Assembly: GCF_015354405.1 (NCBI RefSeq)
Contig: NZ_JADKYP010000044.1
Coordinates: forward strand, 1 to 63,351
DNA from: Nocardia sp. BSTN01
Lineage (GTDB): Bacteria; Actinomycetota; Actinomycetes; Mycobacteriales; Mycobacteriaceae
Length of the DNA stretch: 63,351 nt
Reading direction: 5' to 3'
Below are positions 25,914-35,344 of this stretch, piece after piece. The notes beneath the pieces were generated by a model. That model had not been told where the DNA came from. It searched no databases and was given only the letters and a program-made list of their open reading frames with translations. The stretch's first letter is position 1. Every line of letters begins with the position of its first letter. The translations under genes were made by a program, and so were the position numbers.

Positions 25914-26885
25914 TCACGAACGGGTGCGGCGGAAGGTGGTGCGGTAGTCCCCGGGGCGTTGTCCGGTGTGTGCGGCGAACAGGGCGGCGAAGGTGCCCGG
26001 ATCCCGGTATCCGACGGCGCCGCAGATGTCGGCGACCGTGCGGTCGGTGGTTTCGAGCAGGTGGCGGGCGCGGCGCACGCGCGCGGACTGCAGATAGTCG
26101 AGTGGGCTCTGCCCGGTCTCGTCGGCGAAGCGCCGCAGCAGCGTGCGGGTGCTCACATGGAAGGTGTGCGCCAGTGCGGTGAGGTCGTAGCGGGTGGAGA
26201 GAGTGCGGTCGAGGTGACGCATCACCCTGCGGGAGAACATATTTCCGGGTTGCGGCAGCAGGTGGGCGTCGACATACGGGGTCTGTGACGAGCGGGCGTC
26301 GTCGACGAGGGCGATCCGGGCGGTGGTCCGCGCGACCCGCGGGCCGCTGTGGCGTGCGATCAAGTCCAGCGCGAAGTCGTACATGGCGCTGAACGCGGCC
26401 GTCGTCGTCACACCACGATCGGTGACGACCAATCGATCGGGCCGGATATCGGCCTCCGGATACTGTTGGGCGAGTTCGTCGGCGAACAACCAGGCCGTCG
26501 TCGCCTGCCGGCCCGCGAGCAGACCTGCCCGGGCCAGCAGGAAAGCGCCCACGCAGATCGATACGACGGCGCCGCCCGCGGCGGCATGGTCGCGGATCGC
26601 GGCGATCTCGGCGGTGAGCGGTGGCAGCCGGGCATCCGGATCGAGACCCGGAACGAGTTCGAAGCCCGGCACCACGAGGATGTCGACCTCTCGCAGCGGC
26701 GAAACCGACAGTGCCACACCGCCGGAGGCCACCACTCGGCGCCGCGGCGAGACCACCGTCACCTCGTATCCCGCGCGCTCCGGACCCGCGACATGCGCGG
26801 CCATCGTCAGCAGATCGGGAATCCCGAACACCTCGGACGCGAAGCAGCCCGGATATGCCAGCACACCGACCCGATACGCGCTCAT
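25914..26885 (-). CDS. GlxA-family transcriptional regulator (DJ-1/PfpI plus AraC)
   Basis: A 323-residue regulator. Residues about 1-175 form a DJ-1/PfpI-like domain with the nucleophile-elbow Cys in VSICVGAFLLARAG; residues about 210-315 are an AraC double helix-turn-helix (LAHTFHVSTRTLLRRFADETGQSPLDYLQSARVRRARHLLE and VGYRDPGTFAALFAAHTGQRPGDYR). The N-terminal domain likely senses a small molecule rather than acting as an amidase. The divergent dienelactone hydrolase at 26976 is the likely target (inference). Confidence 0.9.
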   Translation of the reverse strand: MSAYRVGVLAYPGCFASEVFGIPDLLTMAAHVAGPERAGYEVTVVSPRRRVVASGGVALSVSPLREVDILVVPGFELVPGLDPDARLPPLTAEIAAIRDHAAAGGAVVSICVGAFLLARAGLLAGRQATTAWLFADELAQQYPEADIRPDRLVVTDRGVTTTAAFSAMYDFALDLIARHSGPRVARTTARIALVDDARSSQTPYVDAHLLPQPGNMFSRRVMRHLDRTLSTRYDLTALAHTFHVSTRTLLRRFADETGQSPLDYLQSARVRRARHLLETTDRTVADICGAVGYRDPGTFAALFAAHTGQRPGDYRTTFRRTRS

Positions 26886-26975
26886 GACCCGCCTCCTCGT
26901 CCGATGGCGAGACTACCCCTGGATCTGGCGATTCCGCCGATCGCTTTCCCGCCGAATCCGGCCGACGCTGACCGA

Positions 26976-27794
26976 ATGACTCTCGACGACAACCCGATCG
27001 CCGCCTTCGCGCCCCGTCTGGTCGACGTGGACGGGGTGAGCAAGACCGTCTACACGGCCGGATCCGGCCCGGCTGTCGTGGTGATGCCGGAGATGCCGGG
27101 CATCAGCCCCGATGTTCTGCGGCTCGCGCGCTGGATCCGCGATGCCGGGTTCACCGTGTATCTGCCGTCGCTGTTCGGCGTCGACGGCGCCTATCCGACG
27201 GCCGACGACGGCGCCGAAGTCGTGCGGCGCGCCTGTGTGAGCGCCGAATTCCGCGCCTTCGCGGGCGGGGGCACCAGCCCCGTCACCCGATGGCTGCGCG
27301 GACTCGCGCGGCTGGCCCACGACGAATGCGGCGGCCCCGGAGTGGGCGCGCTCGGACTGTGTTTCACCGGCAACTTCGCGCTCACCATGACCCTCGAACC
27401 GGCCGTCGTCGCGCCGGTGGTGAATCATCCCTCGCTGCCGCTCGACGATCCGGCCGGGCTCGAGCTGAGCGACGAGGACGCGACCGCGATCCGCGACCGT
27501 ATCCGGCGCGACGGGCTCTCGGTCCTGGCCTACCGTTTCGACAACGACCGCTGGTGCACCGGCCGCCGGTTCGCCGCCTACCGGGCACTGCTCGGCGACG
27601 CCTTCGACGGCCGGGTGCTGGCGGGCGATTCCGCCAACCCCGCCCCGCCGCCGTTCTTCCGCGACATCGTGCAGACCCCGCACAGCATCGTCACCGCGCA
27701 CTTCGTCGACGAGGAGGGTCACCCCACCCGCGCGGCCCGCGACGAGATTCTCGAGTTCCTCGGCGCGCGCCTGCACACACCGGCGACGGAGTAG
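26976..27794 (+). CDS. Dienelactone hydrolase family protein
   Basis: A 272-residue alpha/beta hydrolase. The nucleophile elbow GLCFTGNFAL carries Cys as in dienelactone hydrolase, and the C-terminal GHPTRAARDEILEFL supplies the His. The N-terminal PEMPGISPDVLRLARWIRDAGFTVYLPSLF fits the family. It would hydrolyse lactones or esters. ATG 26976 is favoured; an in-frame ATG about 25 codons upstream is possible and would put the start 17 bp from the divergent regulator. Regulation by the GlxA-type neighbour is likely. Confidence 0.82.
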   Translation: MTLDDNPIAAFAPRLVDVDGVSKTVYTAGSGPAVVVMPEMPGISPDVLRLARWIRDAGFTVYLPSLFGVDGAYPTADDGAEVVRRACVSAEFRAFAGGGTSPVTRWLRGLARLAHDECGGPGVGALGLCFTGNFALTMTLEPAVVAPVVNHPSLPLDDPAGLELSDEDATAIRDRIRRDGLSVLAYRFDNDRWCTGRRFAAYRALLGDAFDGRVLAGDSANPAPPPFFRDIVQTPHSIVTAHFVDEEGHPTRAARDEILEFLGARLHTPATE

Positions 27795-28012
27795 CGCCAC
27801 GATCGGCGCCGTCCTCGACCTTTCGGAGTCCGAGACCCCGTCGCACCGGATGCCGCCGGGAGCGCACGCACGCGCCGCGCCCCGCCGAATTTGCCGGGCG
27901 ATAGCGGTTCGCACCCGGAAATCTCTCCGCCGCACCGGATTCTGCGTCCGCACGCGTAGTCGGTTACAGTTCCGGGAACTCTGGAAGTGATGGGGAGCAC
28001 TCACGATCGGGG

Positions 28013-30805
28013 ATGGCAATGGCGGACCGCGAGCGCTATATCCGCAAGTATCTGAAGGCGTTGCGGGCGGTCTACGTTCCGGATGAGCGACCGCGGATTC
28101 TGCCCACCGTGGTGCGCCGCCGGAAGAATCGGCGCCTGCCGCCGCCGATCGTGCGGTTGATCGCACCGGAGACAACCGAATTCGATCGCACCACCGGTCT
28201 GCTGCCGCGCACGGGGGAGTGGCTGGCCGAACCCGGGGGTCGGCGGGCGGTGCCGCGGGCGGTGATCGACGTCGCCGACGCATTGCCGGATATGTTCACT
28301 CCCGGCTTCGCGCCCGCCGGCGATCAGGAGATGGAGGGGCACTGCCTGCCGATCCTGCACGACCTCTACACCTGCTTCGCCAGTGACGATACGGCCATGG
28401 GCCCCATCCCATTTCCGCGCTATCGCACCGCCGACTGGCTGACCAGGCAGCGATTGCGGGGTTCGGCGACCGACGCCTCCGATGAACTGCGGGAACGGCT
28501 GCCACAGCTGCTGCGGGGGAAGGCGTCGGCCGATCGTTCCGCGACCGCACTGGGCGCGGTGGGCGGCACCGTTGCCCGGATCCTGACCGTGCTGTTGTCG
28601 GTCTGGCCGGTGGTGCGATTGTGGTTGTTCGTGAGTTCGCATATTCCGGGACTCTCGCGGGTGAGCTACTGGTTCATGCACCAGCGCTACCTGTCTCCGG
28701 GGCTGTCGCACAGCTTCGTCGGCTTCGGAGTCCGTCTGACCGAGCCGATGCGCGCCCGGGAGAACAAGGAACAGATCGCGAAGCTGCTGTTGAACGCGTT
28801 TCTCGAGGATTTGCGTGCGGCCTATCGACGCGCGCCGTGGCGGCCTTCGGGGTGGCGGCGCACCGCTTACCCGGTCGCGCTTCTCGACGGCGTCACCGCT
28901 GACGACGGCGCCGACCGAATAATCCGATTCCTCAACGAGATCCGCAACGAGACAGGGCTTTTCGATCCGCTGGTGATCGTGGCGCGGATCGAGCATTCGA
29001 CAGAGTCACCGGATGCCCGATTCGACGATCTCGGTGTCACGGTCGACGGTGAAACCCAGGATCCGCTGCTCGCGTGGCGCGACGATATCGACGAGAGCCG
29101 CCGCCATCGCAACACCGACAGCTGGTATCTCACGCTGCCCCTTCCGGAGTCGCTGAGCACATCGCTGTCGCGGTTCGATCGGTCCGAATTGGCCTATCCA
29201 CCCGCACCGCCGTGGGCGGCCCGCCGGTCGATGGTGGCCGCGGTGGCGCTGCTCCCGGTCGTCGCCCTGGTGGCGGCCGCGGTTGCCGTCGTGCAGCCGC
29301 GGCTCGTCGCCGGATGCACCGCGTCGCCGTGGCGGTCCGGGGTGGATGTCAGCGTGCGCGGCACCGAATGTGTCGGACTGAGTAGTTCTGCGGCACAGAT
29401 CTTTTCCGACGATCTCGAACTCGGCGAGATGCAGCGCGAGGTTTTCCACCAGAACGAGGTGGCCGCCCGGTTGCGCCACGACAATCCGCGCCGGCCCCTC
29501 GTCACGCTGGTCTACTTCGCCGGGATGACCTACGTCGATCGCAACGGGCGCTACCCCCACGCCCAGGCCGAGGAGCTGGCCGGATTGGCCGTGCGTCAGC
29601 GCTGGGCCAACAAACAGAGCGGTGCGTCCGAGCCGCTGCTGCGCATCGTGATAGCCAACGGCGGGACGACGATGCGGTACGCCACCTGGGTGGTCGACCA
29701 TCAGATCGCCCGGTTGGTGCGTTCGGATCCGACCGTGGCCGGAGTGATCGGCCTGGATCGCAGTACGGCCGAAACCCGCAGGGCGATCGCGAGATTGGGC
29801 GAGCTCGGCGTTCCCACCATGGCGACCACCCTGTCGGCAGACGGGCTGGAGGAGGTCTCACCGCTGTATTTCCAACCCGTACTACCCAATTCGATGCAGG
29901 CGAAGTTGGTTGCCGAGTATGTTCTCGGCGCGCGGAATCTCGATGGCAGCCCCCGCTACGGCAAGGTGAACGTCTACGTCTCCGACGACCCGTCCGATAT
30001 CTACGTCCGCACGTTGGAGAGCGATCTGCGCCACGAGCTCGGGGACCGGTTCGGCGAGATCGAACCCTGGTCCGATCAGGGCCAGATCCCCAGCCGGCGG
30101 ATGCCCTGCGCGCCGGCCGGCCATGCGCAGCCGAGCGATCTGCTGTTCTTCGGCGGCCGCAATCCGGATTTCGGGCCCTTCGTCAGTGCGGTGGCCCAGC
30201 ACTGCGGTGCCGACATGCCGCCGATCCTCGCCAACGACACCGCCACCCGTGCGGTGTCGGACAAACTGGTCCAGAATTCGGCGCCGACCGGATTTCCCGT
30301 GCACTATGTCGCCAAGGGCGTGCCGGCATTGCTGGCGGGCAGAAACTGTGTTCGCGACGGCGAACCCGTGCGGCCCGCGAGCCCGAATATGCACACACTG
30401 TGTTCGGAGCTGCGCGATCTCCGCCGAACGCTCCCGCATTTTCAGGTGAGCTGGCCCGGTGACCGCACCGGTATCGGATTCGACGTCGCCGAACTGTTCT
30501 TGGGAGCGGTCAAGCGAAACCGGGCGCGGCCGGAGTATTCCGGTGCGGTCGTCAACCGCGCCGCCATCGCGCTCGAACTGCGCCGAGGTGAACTCGACGC
30601 CGACACCGTGACCGGGAACCTCCGTTTCGACGGCCCCCACGGGCTGGTCAGCGGCGCATCGATCGCGATCCTGATGACCTCGGATCTCAACGACGCCGAG
30701 ACCCCGCCGACGTGTCTGCTGCAACTGCCGTTGCCGCCCGACGGCGGCAACGGCTGCCCACCGGGCACCGGAAGCGAGACCGAAACGTGGGTGCGGCCGG
30801 GTTGA
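28013..30805 (+). CDS. Large membrane-anchored protein with extracytoplasmic substrate-binding-like domain
   Basis: A 930-residue protein. The N-terminal part (about 1-180) is basic and Pro-rich. A hydrophobic stretch (about 186-208, ARILTVLLSVWPVVRLWLF) is followed by a predicted cytoplasmic alpha/beta region containing YPVALLDGVTADDGADRIIRFLNEIR, reminiscent of an NTPase core but without a visible P-loop. A clear membrane span (about 403-428) leads to an extracytoplasmic region (about 490-930) resembling type-1 periplasmic binding proteins: TLVYFAGMTYVD, VAGVIGLDRSTAETRRAIARLGELGVPTMATTLS and DLLFFGGRNPDFGPFV. Receptor-like signalling from an outside ligand is a reasonable guess. ATG 28013 or 28019; GGGGAG lies about 17 bases upstream. 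No partner gene is obvious. Confidence 0.7.
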   Translation: MAMADRERYIRKYLKALRAVYVPDERPRILPTVVRRRKNRRLPPPIVRLIAPETTEFDRTTGLLPRTGEWLAEPGGRRAVPRAVIDVADALPDMFTPGFAPAGDQEMEGHCLPILHDLYTCFASDDTAMGPIPFPRYRTADWLTRQRLRGSATDASDELRERLPQLLRGKASADRSATALGAVGGTVARILTVLLSVWPVVRLWLFVSSHIPGLSRVSYWFMHQRYLSPGLSHSFVGFGVRLTEPMRARENKEQIAKLLLNAFLEDLRAAYRRAPWRPSGWRRTAYPVALLDGVTADDGADRIIRFLNEIRNETGLFDPLVIVARIEHSTESPDARFDDLGVTVDGETQDPLLAWRDDIDESRRHRNTDSWYLTLPLPESLSTSLSRFDRSELAYPPAPPWAARRSMVAAVALLPVVALVAAAVAVVQPRLVAGCTASPWRSGVDVSVRGTECVGLSSSAAQIFSDDLELGEMQREVFHQNEVAARLRHDNPRRPLVTLVYFAGMTYVDRNGRYPHAQAEELAGLAVRQRWANKQSGASEPLLRIVIANGGTTMRYATWVVDHQIARLVRSDPTVAGVIGLDRSTAETRRAIARLGELGVPTMATTLSADGLEEVSPLYFQPVLPNSMQAKLVAEYVLGARNLDGSPRYGKVNVYVSDDPSDIYVRTLESDLRHELGDRFGEIEPWSDQGQIPSRRMPCAPAGHAQPSDLLFFGGRNPDFGPFVSAVAQHCGADMPPILANDTATRAVSDKLVQNSAPTGFPVHYVAKGVPALLAGRNCVRDGEPVRPASPNMHTLCSELRDLRRTLPHFQVSWPGDRTGIGFDVAELFLGAVKRNRARPEYSGAVVNRAAIALELRRGELDADTVTGNLRFDGPHGLVSGASIAILMTSDLNDAETPPTCLLQLPLPPDGGNGCPPGTGSETETWVRPG

Positions 30806-30853
30806 GTCCACACCACCGCATCGTCGGCATGTGCGGTGCGGTAGTAAGGATCC

Positions 30854-31645
30854 ATGGAGGCCTTCTATCGACCCGATCCCTCGGATCCCGCGCTGTTCCA
30901 CTCCACCGAGCTGACCCGCGGTCCGTGGTCGCCGGATGCGCAGCACGCGGGGCCGCCGTCGGCGCTGCTCGGGCATGTGATCGAGCGCTGTGAGCCGCGG
31001 CCGGGGTTCCGGGTCGGCCGCGTGGCGGTCGAAATTCTGGGGCCCGTTCCTATCGCGCCGCTGCGGGCCGAGGCGCGGGTGGTGCGGCCGGGGCGCAGTG
31101 TGGAGTTGATCGAGGCCACCGTCGCCACCGACCGCGGACCGGTGTTGAAGGCGAACGCGTGGCGGTTGCGGGTGGCCGATCCGGAGATCGAGGTGCCGGC
31201 GGATGCGGTCGCCGTCGGCGCGTATCCCGGACCGGACACCGTGGCACACAGTGGGGAGTTCCCCAGCAACCAGCCCGTCGGATTCCATACCGGGATCGAC
31301 TACCGCTTCGTCGCCGGCTCCTTCCGGCAGCCCGGACCGGCGGTGTGCTGGATCAAGCTGCGGTATCCGATCGTCGCCGGAACCACGCCGAGCCCGCTGG
31401 AGCGGACTCTAGCGGCAGCCGACTCGGGTAACGGTGTGAGCGCGGTATTGGATTGGGAGCGTTACCTTTTCATCAACACCGACCTCACCGTCACACTGCA
31501 TCGTGAACCCGTGGGTGAGTGGGTCTGCCTGGATGCGGTCACCTATCCGGAACGCAGCGGCATCGGGATGGCCGAATCCAGGCTCTACGACGAGAAGGGA
31601 CCGGTCGGCCGCAGCACCCAGACCTTGCTGATCGGGAACCGGTAA
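30854..31645 (+). CDS. Thioesterase-family protein (double hotdog, TesB-like)
   Basis: A 263-residue protein with two hotdog-like halves: N-terminal FHSTELTRGPWSPDAQHAGPPSALLGHVIERC and EILGPVPIAPLRAEARVVRPGRSVELIEATV, and C-terminal DWERYLFINTDLTVTLHREPVGEWVCLDAVTYPERSGIGMAESRLYDEKGPVGRSTQTLLI, which closely follows TesB/acyl-CoA thioesterase II family C-termini. It probably cleaves acyl-CoA or acyl carriers; substrate unknown. ATG start, AAGGATCC just upstream. Confidence 0.85.
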   Translation: MEAFYRPDPSDPALFHSTELTRGPWSPDAQHAGPPSALLGHVIERCEPRPGFRVGRVAVEILGPVPIAPLRAEARVVRPGRSVELIEATVATDRGPVLKANAWRLRVADPEIEVPADAVAVGAYPGPDTVAHSGEFPSNQPVGFHTGIDYRFVAGSFRQPGPAVCWIKLRYPIVAGTTPSPLERTLAAADSGNGVSAVLDWERYLFINTDLTVTLHREPVGEWVCLDAVTYPERSGIGMAESRLYDEKGPVGRSTQTLLIGNR

Positions 31646-31739
31646 CGGGCGGCCCCGCTGCGATCCTTCCCGTCACGGGTGACTCCGAATCCCTCGGCTA
31701 CCGTGGCGGCGTGGACGAGTGTGGCGCCGGAACCTGGTG

Positions 31740-33245
31740 ATGTCGAGGGTGTTTCGCTGGGCAGCGGCCGTTCTGGCGGTGGCGGCCGTGCTCGTCACGT
31801 CCGGCGCGGCAGTCCCGTCGCCCGTCACCGGCATGGACCGCTTCTACCGGCAGCAGCCGAAGTGGAAGCCGTGCGCGGTGGAGACGCTGGATGCCGCCGG
31901 AGGGTCCTGCGCGGCGGTGCGGGTACCGCTGGACTACGCCGATCCCGACGGCCGCACCCTGAACATCGCGATATCCCGGGTGCCCGCGACCGATCCGGAC
32001 CACAGGCATGGTGTCCTGCTGGCCGATCCCGGCGGGCCCGGAGCATCCGGGCTGGACACCGTCGATCTGCTGGGTGATGTTCTCGCGCCGGAGGTCCGGG
32101 CACAGTACGACCTGATCGGAATGGACCCGCGCGGCGTCGGGCGATCCGACGGCGGCCGGACCTGCGGCTGGCCGATCGGCGAGATGATCCGCTCCGCAGG
32201 CGTCGGACCGGCCGGATTCCTCACCGACACCGCCCGTGCCGCTCGTCTGGCAATGGCTTGTCTGACAGGCGATTCCGCTTCCCTGCGGCAACTGACGACC
32301 CGCAACACAGCGCGCGATATGGAGGTGATCCGGCGCGTCCTCGGAGAACCGTCGCTGAGCTACTACGGCGTCTCCTACGGCACCTATCTGGGCGCGGTGT
32401 TCGCACAGATGTTTCCGCGGTCGCTCGATCGCATGGTGCTCGACAGTGCGATCGATCCCGACCGATATTGGAACGGAATGGTGCACGACTGGGGTCCCGC
32501 CGACGAAGCGGCACTGGACGACTGGGCCGGGTGGGCCGCTCCCCGCGACCAGGACTATCACCTCGGCACGACGGCCGCGCAGGTCCGCGCCGCGGTCGAG
32601 CAGTTGATGAACGACATTGCCCGGCAGCCGATCACGGTGAACGACTTCGTCATCGACGATCATTGGCTGCCGTTTCTGCTGCACAATCTGCTGGGCAACT
32701 TCCGGCTGAACGAGAAGATGGCCCACACCGTCGCCGAACTGCGCGCCACGGCCAGCGGAACGCCACCGGCCGGGTATACGCCCTGGTTGACGGATACGCT
32801 GGATTCCCTTCGGCAGTACGAGGATTCGGCGCTGGCTTTCGTCGCCTGCGGTGATGATGCCGCGCCCGAGGATCCGGTGCGCTACTGGTCGGAGATCGAA
32901 CAACGCCGCGCCACGCAGCCGATCTTCGGTGCGCTGGCGGCGAACATTCAGCCCTGCGCCTTCTGGCCGCGGCCCGTGGAAAGCATTACCACGGTGCGGA
33001 ATTCGGTTCCGGCGCTGATCGTGCAGGCGACCGGCGACCCCCGCACCCCCTACGATCACGCCCTCGCGCTTCATCGCGATCTGAGCGCGTCCCGCCTCGT
33101 CACACTGGCGGATGTGCGGATTCACATGACGTTTCGTCCCGGCCTCAGTCGCTGCGTCGGCGCGGCGATCAACGGGTACTTCGCCGACGGCGTGTTGCCC
33201 GCGACCGATGTGGTGTGCGCGCCCGACACCGGAGCCGACCCCTAA
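31740..33245 (+). CDS. Secreted alpha/beta hydrolase, tripeptidyl-aminopeptidase-like
   Basis: About 501 residues from ATG 31740. A signal peptide (MSRVFRWAAAVLAVAAVLVTSGAAVPSP) indicates export. The mature part shows the S33-type pattern: VPLDYADPDGRTLNIAISR, oxyanion loop DPGGPGASG, nucleophile GVSYGTYLG, acid in VQATGDPRTPYDHA, and a C-terminal region with HMTF where the catalytic His is expected, ending near a conserved Cys (SRCVGAAINGYF). Streptomyces SlpD/SlpE and mycobacterial Hip1/CaeA-like proteases are relatives. An alternative start lies 21 bases upstream. A strong terminator follows. Confidence 0.85.
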   Translation: MSRVFRWAAAVLAVAAVLVTSGAAVPSPVTGMDRFYRQQPKWKPCAVETLDAAGGSCAAVRVPLDYADPDGRTLNIAISRVPATDPDHRHGVLLADPGGPGASGLDTVDLLGDVLAPEVRAQYDLIGMDPRGVGRSDGGRTCGWPIGEMIRSAGVGPAGFLTDTARAARLAMACLTGDSASLRQLTTRNTARDMEVIRRVLGEPSLSYYGVSYGTYLGAVFAQMFPRSLDRMVLDSAIDPDRYWNGMVHDWGPADEAALDDWAGWAAPRDQDYHLGTTAAQVRAAVEQLMNDIARQPITVNDFVIDDHWLPFLLHNLLGNFRLNEKMAHTVAELRATASGTPPAGYTPWLTDTLDSLRQYEDSALAFVACGDDAAPEDPVRYWSEIEQRRATQPIFGALAANIQPCAFWPRPVESITTVRNSVPALIVQATGDPRTPYDHALALHRDLSASRLVTLADVRIHMTFRPGLSRCVGAAINGYFADGVLPATDVVCAPDTGADP

Positions 33246-33255
33246 CGCGCACAAA

Positions 33256-33281
33256 GGCCCGGCTTCCGAGGAAGCCGGGCC
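33256..33281. terminator. Bidirectional hairpin terminator
   Basis: A 12-bp stem, GGCCCGGCTTCC with GGAAGCCGGGCC, sits between the convergent hydrolase and SDR genes. Confidence 0.8.
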
Positions 33282-33294
33282 CTCGCGGACGAAA

Positions 33295-34056
33295 TCAGCG
33301 CGGCGCCATGCGGATCGCACCGTCGAGGCGGATGGTCTCGCCGTTGAGCATCGGGTTCTCCACGATGTGGCGGGCCAGGGCCGCGTATTCGGCAGGGTCG
33401 CCGAGACGGGCCGGATGCGGGACCTGCGCGCCGAGGGCCTTGATGGCCTCCTCGGGCAGGGTGGCGAACAGCGGGGTGTGGAACAGGCCCGGCGCGATGG
33501 TGTTGACGCGGATGTTCACGCTCGCCAGGTCGCGGGCGATCGGCAGGGTCATGCCGACGATGCCGCCCTTGGAGGCGGAGTAGGCGGCCTGGCCGATCTG
33601 GCCGTCGAAGGCCGCGACCGAGGCGGTGTTGATGATGACACCGCGCTCCTCGCCCTCGAGCTCGGTGGCGGCGATGCGCTCGGCGGCCAGGCGGATCACG
33701 TTGAACGTGCCGATCAGGTTGACATTGATGATCTTGGTGAAGTCGGCCAGCGGGAACGCGCCCTTCTTGCTGACCGTCTTGATCGCATTGCCGATACCGG
33801 CGCAGTTCACCGCGATCCGCAGGGTGCCCAGCTGCGCGGCGGCGTCGAGCGCTGCGCTCACCTGCTCCTCGTTGGTGACGTCGGTCGCGGCGAAGACCAC
33901 ACCGTCGCCCAGCTCCTTGGCGATCGCCTCACCGTTGGACGACGGCAGGTCGATGATCACCACCTTGGCGCCCTGGCCGTGCAGCTCCTTCACCGTGGCC
34001 AGGCCCAGACCCGACGCGCCACCGGTGACCACGGCGACCGCATTCTCGAGCTTCAT
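33295..34056 (-). CDS. SDR-family 3-hydroxyacyl-CoA dehydrogenase-like protein
   Basis: A 253-residue classical SDR with TGGASGLG (NAD-binding), NCAGIG, catalytic Ser in INTASVAA and YSASK. The family-specific tail [41 protein letters not shown] is characteristic of type-II 3-hydroxyacyl-CoA dehydrogenase (HSD17B10-like) enzymes of beta-oxidation. ATG 34056 has AAAGGACC upstream. It likely oxidises 3-hydroxyacyl-CoA with NAD+. Confidence 0.9.
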   Translation of the reverse strand: MKLENAVAVVTGGASGLGLATVKELHGQGAKVVIIDLPSSNGEAIAKELGDGVVFAATDVTNEEQVSAALDAAAQLGTLRIAVNCAGIGNAIKTVSKKGAFPLADFTKIINVNLIGTFNVIRLAAERIAATELEGEERGVIINTASVAAFDGQIGQAAYSASKGGIVGMTLPIARDLASVNIRVNTIAPGLFHTPLFATLPEEAIKALGAQVPHPARLGDPAEYAALARHIVENPMLNGETIRLDGAIRMAPR

Positions 34057-34248
34057 ACGAGGTCCTTTCTGATCGGTATCGGCGTCAGACTAGCCGCCGC
34101 ACCACCCATAAGTAAATAGCGGTTCGCCTCTCTGCTCACGATGAAGCAGGAGGCGATCCGCGGTTCGTTCTTTTGTTACACCAGCTCACAGCGATCCATC
34201 CGGGGCGTTCCTGGTCGGTCGCGCAACCTTGATGTTCTGCCGAGTTCG

Positions 34249-35217
34249 CTAGTTATCGCCAACCGGGCAAGTATTGGAACATGTTACAGTTTCGGTGGAA
34301 GCGGCGGCAACCGTCGAGGTCGGCGCTAGGGTCTGCCGTAAGGCGCTGACCGCGGCGGTGACGGCCGCGCCGCCGGTGGTCCACGCGGTGCCGGCGGGCT
34401 GGGTGGTGAGTACGACGACCACGTAGCGGCCGGGCTGGGCCGGATCGGTGGAAACCAGGCCGGTCGTATTCATCGTCGTGGAGTCGTCCAGCGTCATCCA
34501 GCCCTGTTTGATCGCCCAGTCCGTCCCGGTGAGGGCGTCGGGGATTCCGAAGTACTGATCGGTTCCGTCGGCGGCGGTCGCGCTCGCCCGGTGCAGCGCG
34601 GTGAGAATCAGTTCGCGGGCGGGCTGCGGGATCTCGGCACCGATGTAGTGATAGATCCGCACCACATCGGCCGGGGTGGTGAGTGTTTCGCCCCACTGCG
34701 CCGGATCGTCCGGCGGCTGGGTGGCGCCGAGTCCGATGTCCGCCGCGACGCGGGACACGATGTCCGGGCCGCCGTCGGTATCCCACAGCGCGTCGGCGAT
34801 ATCGTCGTCGCTGGCCGACAGCATCTGTGACAGCTGCGCGGCCGTATCCGAATCCGGCTGCCAGTTCAGGCTTTTCAATTCGTCGAGGGCGATCAGCAGT
34901 TTGACCACCGACGCCGTGTAGAACTGCTGGTCGGTGTTCAGTCCGGCGAGCGTCGTCCCGGTGACCGTGTCGACCACGTCGATGCCCACCCGACTGCCCG
35001 GTTCGGCGGTGAGGATCGCATCCTGCATCTGCTGCGCCGGCGGATTCGGCGAAATCGGCTGAGCCGCAACGGTGGTCGCGCCGACGGTGACGGAATCCGG
35101 GTGTGCCGCAGCGGTTCCGGTCGCCACATGTGCCACCGCGATCCCCGAAATCGCGAGTACCACAGCGAATGCCACGACAGCCAGTACGCGGCGCCGACGG
35201 CCGGACAGAGTGTTCAT
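34249..35217 (-). CDS. Exported class-A beta-lactamase-like serine hydrolase
   Basis: A 322-residue protein with an N-terminal membrane or signal segment (RRRRVLAVVAFAVVLAISGIAVAHVATG). FYTASVVKLLIALDEL contains the SxxK nucleophile motif (Ser103, Lys106), and SASDDDIADALW aligns with the SDN/second-motif region. The third motif (KTG) appears only as KQGW in WAIKQGWMTLDD, so beta-lactam hydrolysis is uncertain; a cell-wall hydrolase or non-catalytic role is possible. Two Cys close to the C-terminus (TCSNTC) may form a disulfide. ATG 35217 with GGAAG upstream. It sits between an SDR and a TetR regulator on the opposite strand. Confidence 0.75.
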   Translation of the reverse strand: MNTLSGRRRRVLAVVAFAVVLAISGIAVAHVATGTAAAHPDSVTVGATTVAAQPISPNPPAQQMQDAILTAEPGSRVGIDVVDTVTGTTLAGLNTDQQFYTASVVKLLIALDELKSLNWQPDSDTAAQLSQMLSASDDDIADALWDTDGGPDIVSRVAADIGLGATQPPDDPAQWGETLTTPADVVRIYHYIGAEIPQPARELILTALHRASATAADGTDQYFGIPDALTGTDWAIKQGWMTLDDSTTMNTTGLVSTDPAQPGRYVVVVLTTQPAGTAWTTGGAAVTAAVSALRQTLAPTSTVAAASTETVTCSNTCPVGDN

Positions 35218-35344
35218 ATCTTCCAGAAACCGCGTGCAGCTGTGTACAGCTCGAGGGGCGGTTGGTAGAACGCTGTCGGTTCACAATGCGGCCGCTCGGG
35301 CGTGTTGGTGGACGCGCACCCGGTCCCTGCGCCACGATCGTCGG

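Noticed and set aside
26913-28283. 456-codon minus-strand frame opposite the dienelactone hydrolase and the start of the large membrane protein
   Set aside because: Arg-rich, no motif, fully antisense to genes with clear family features.
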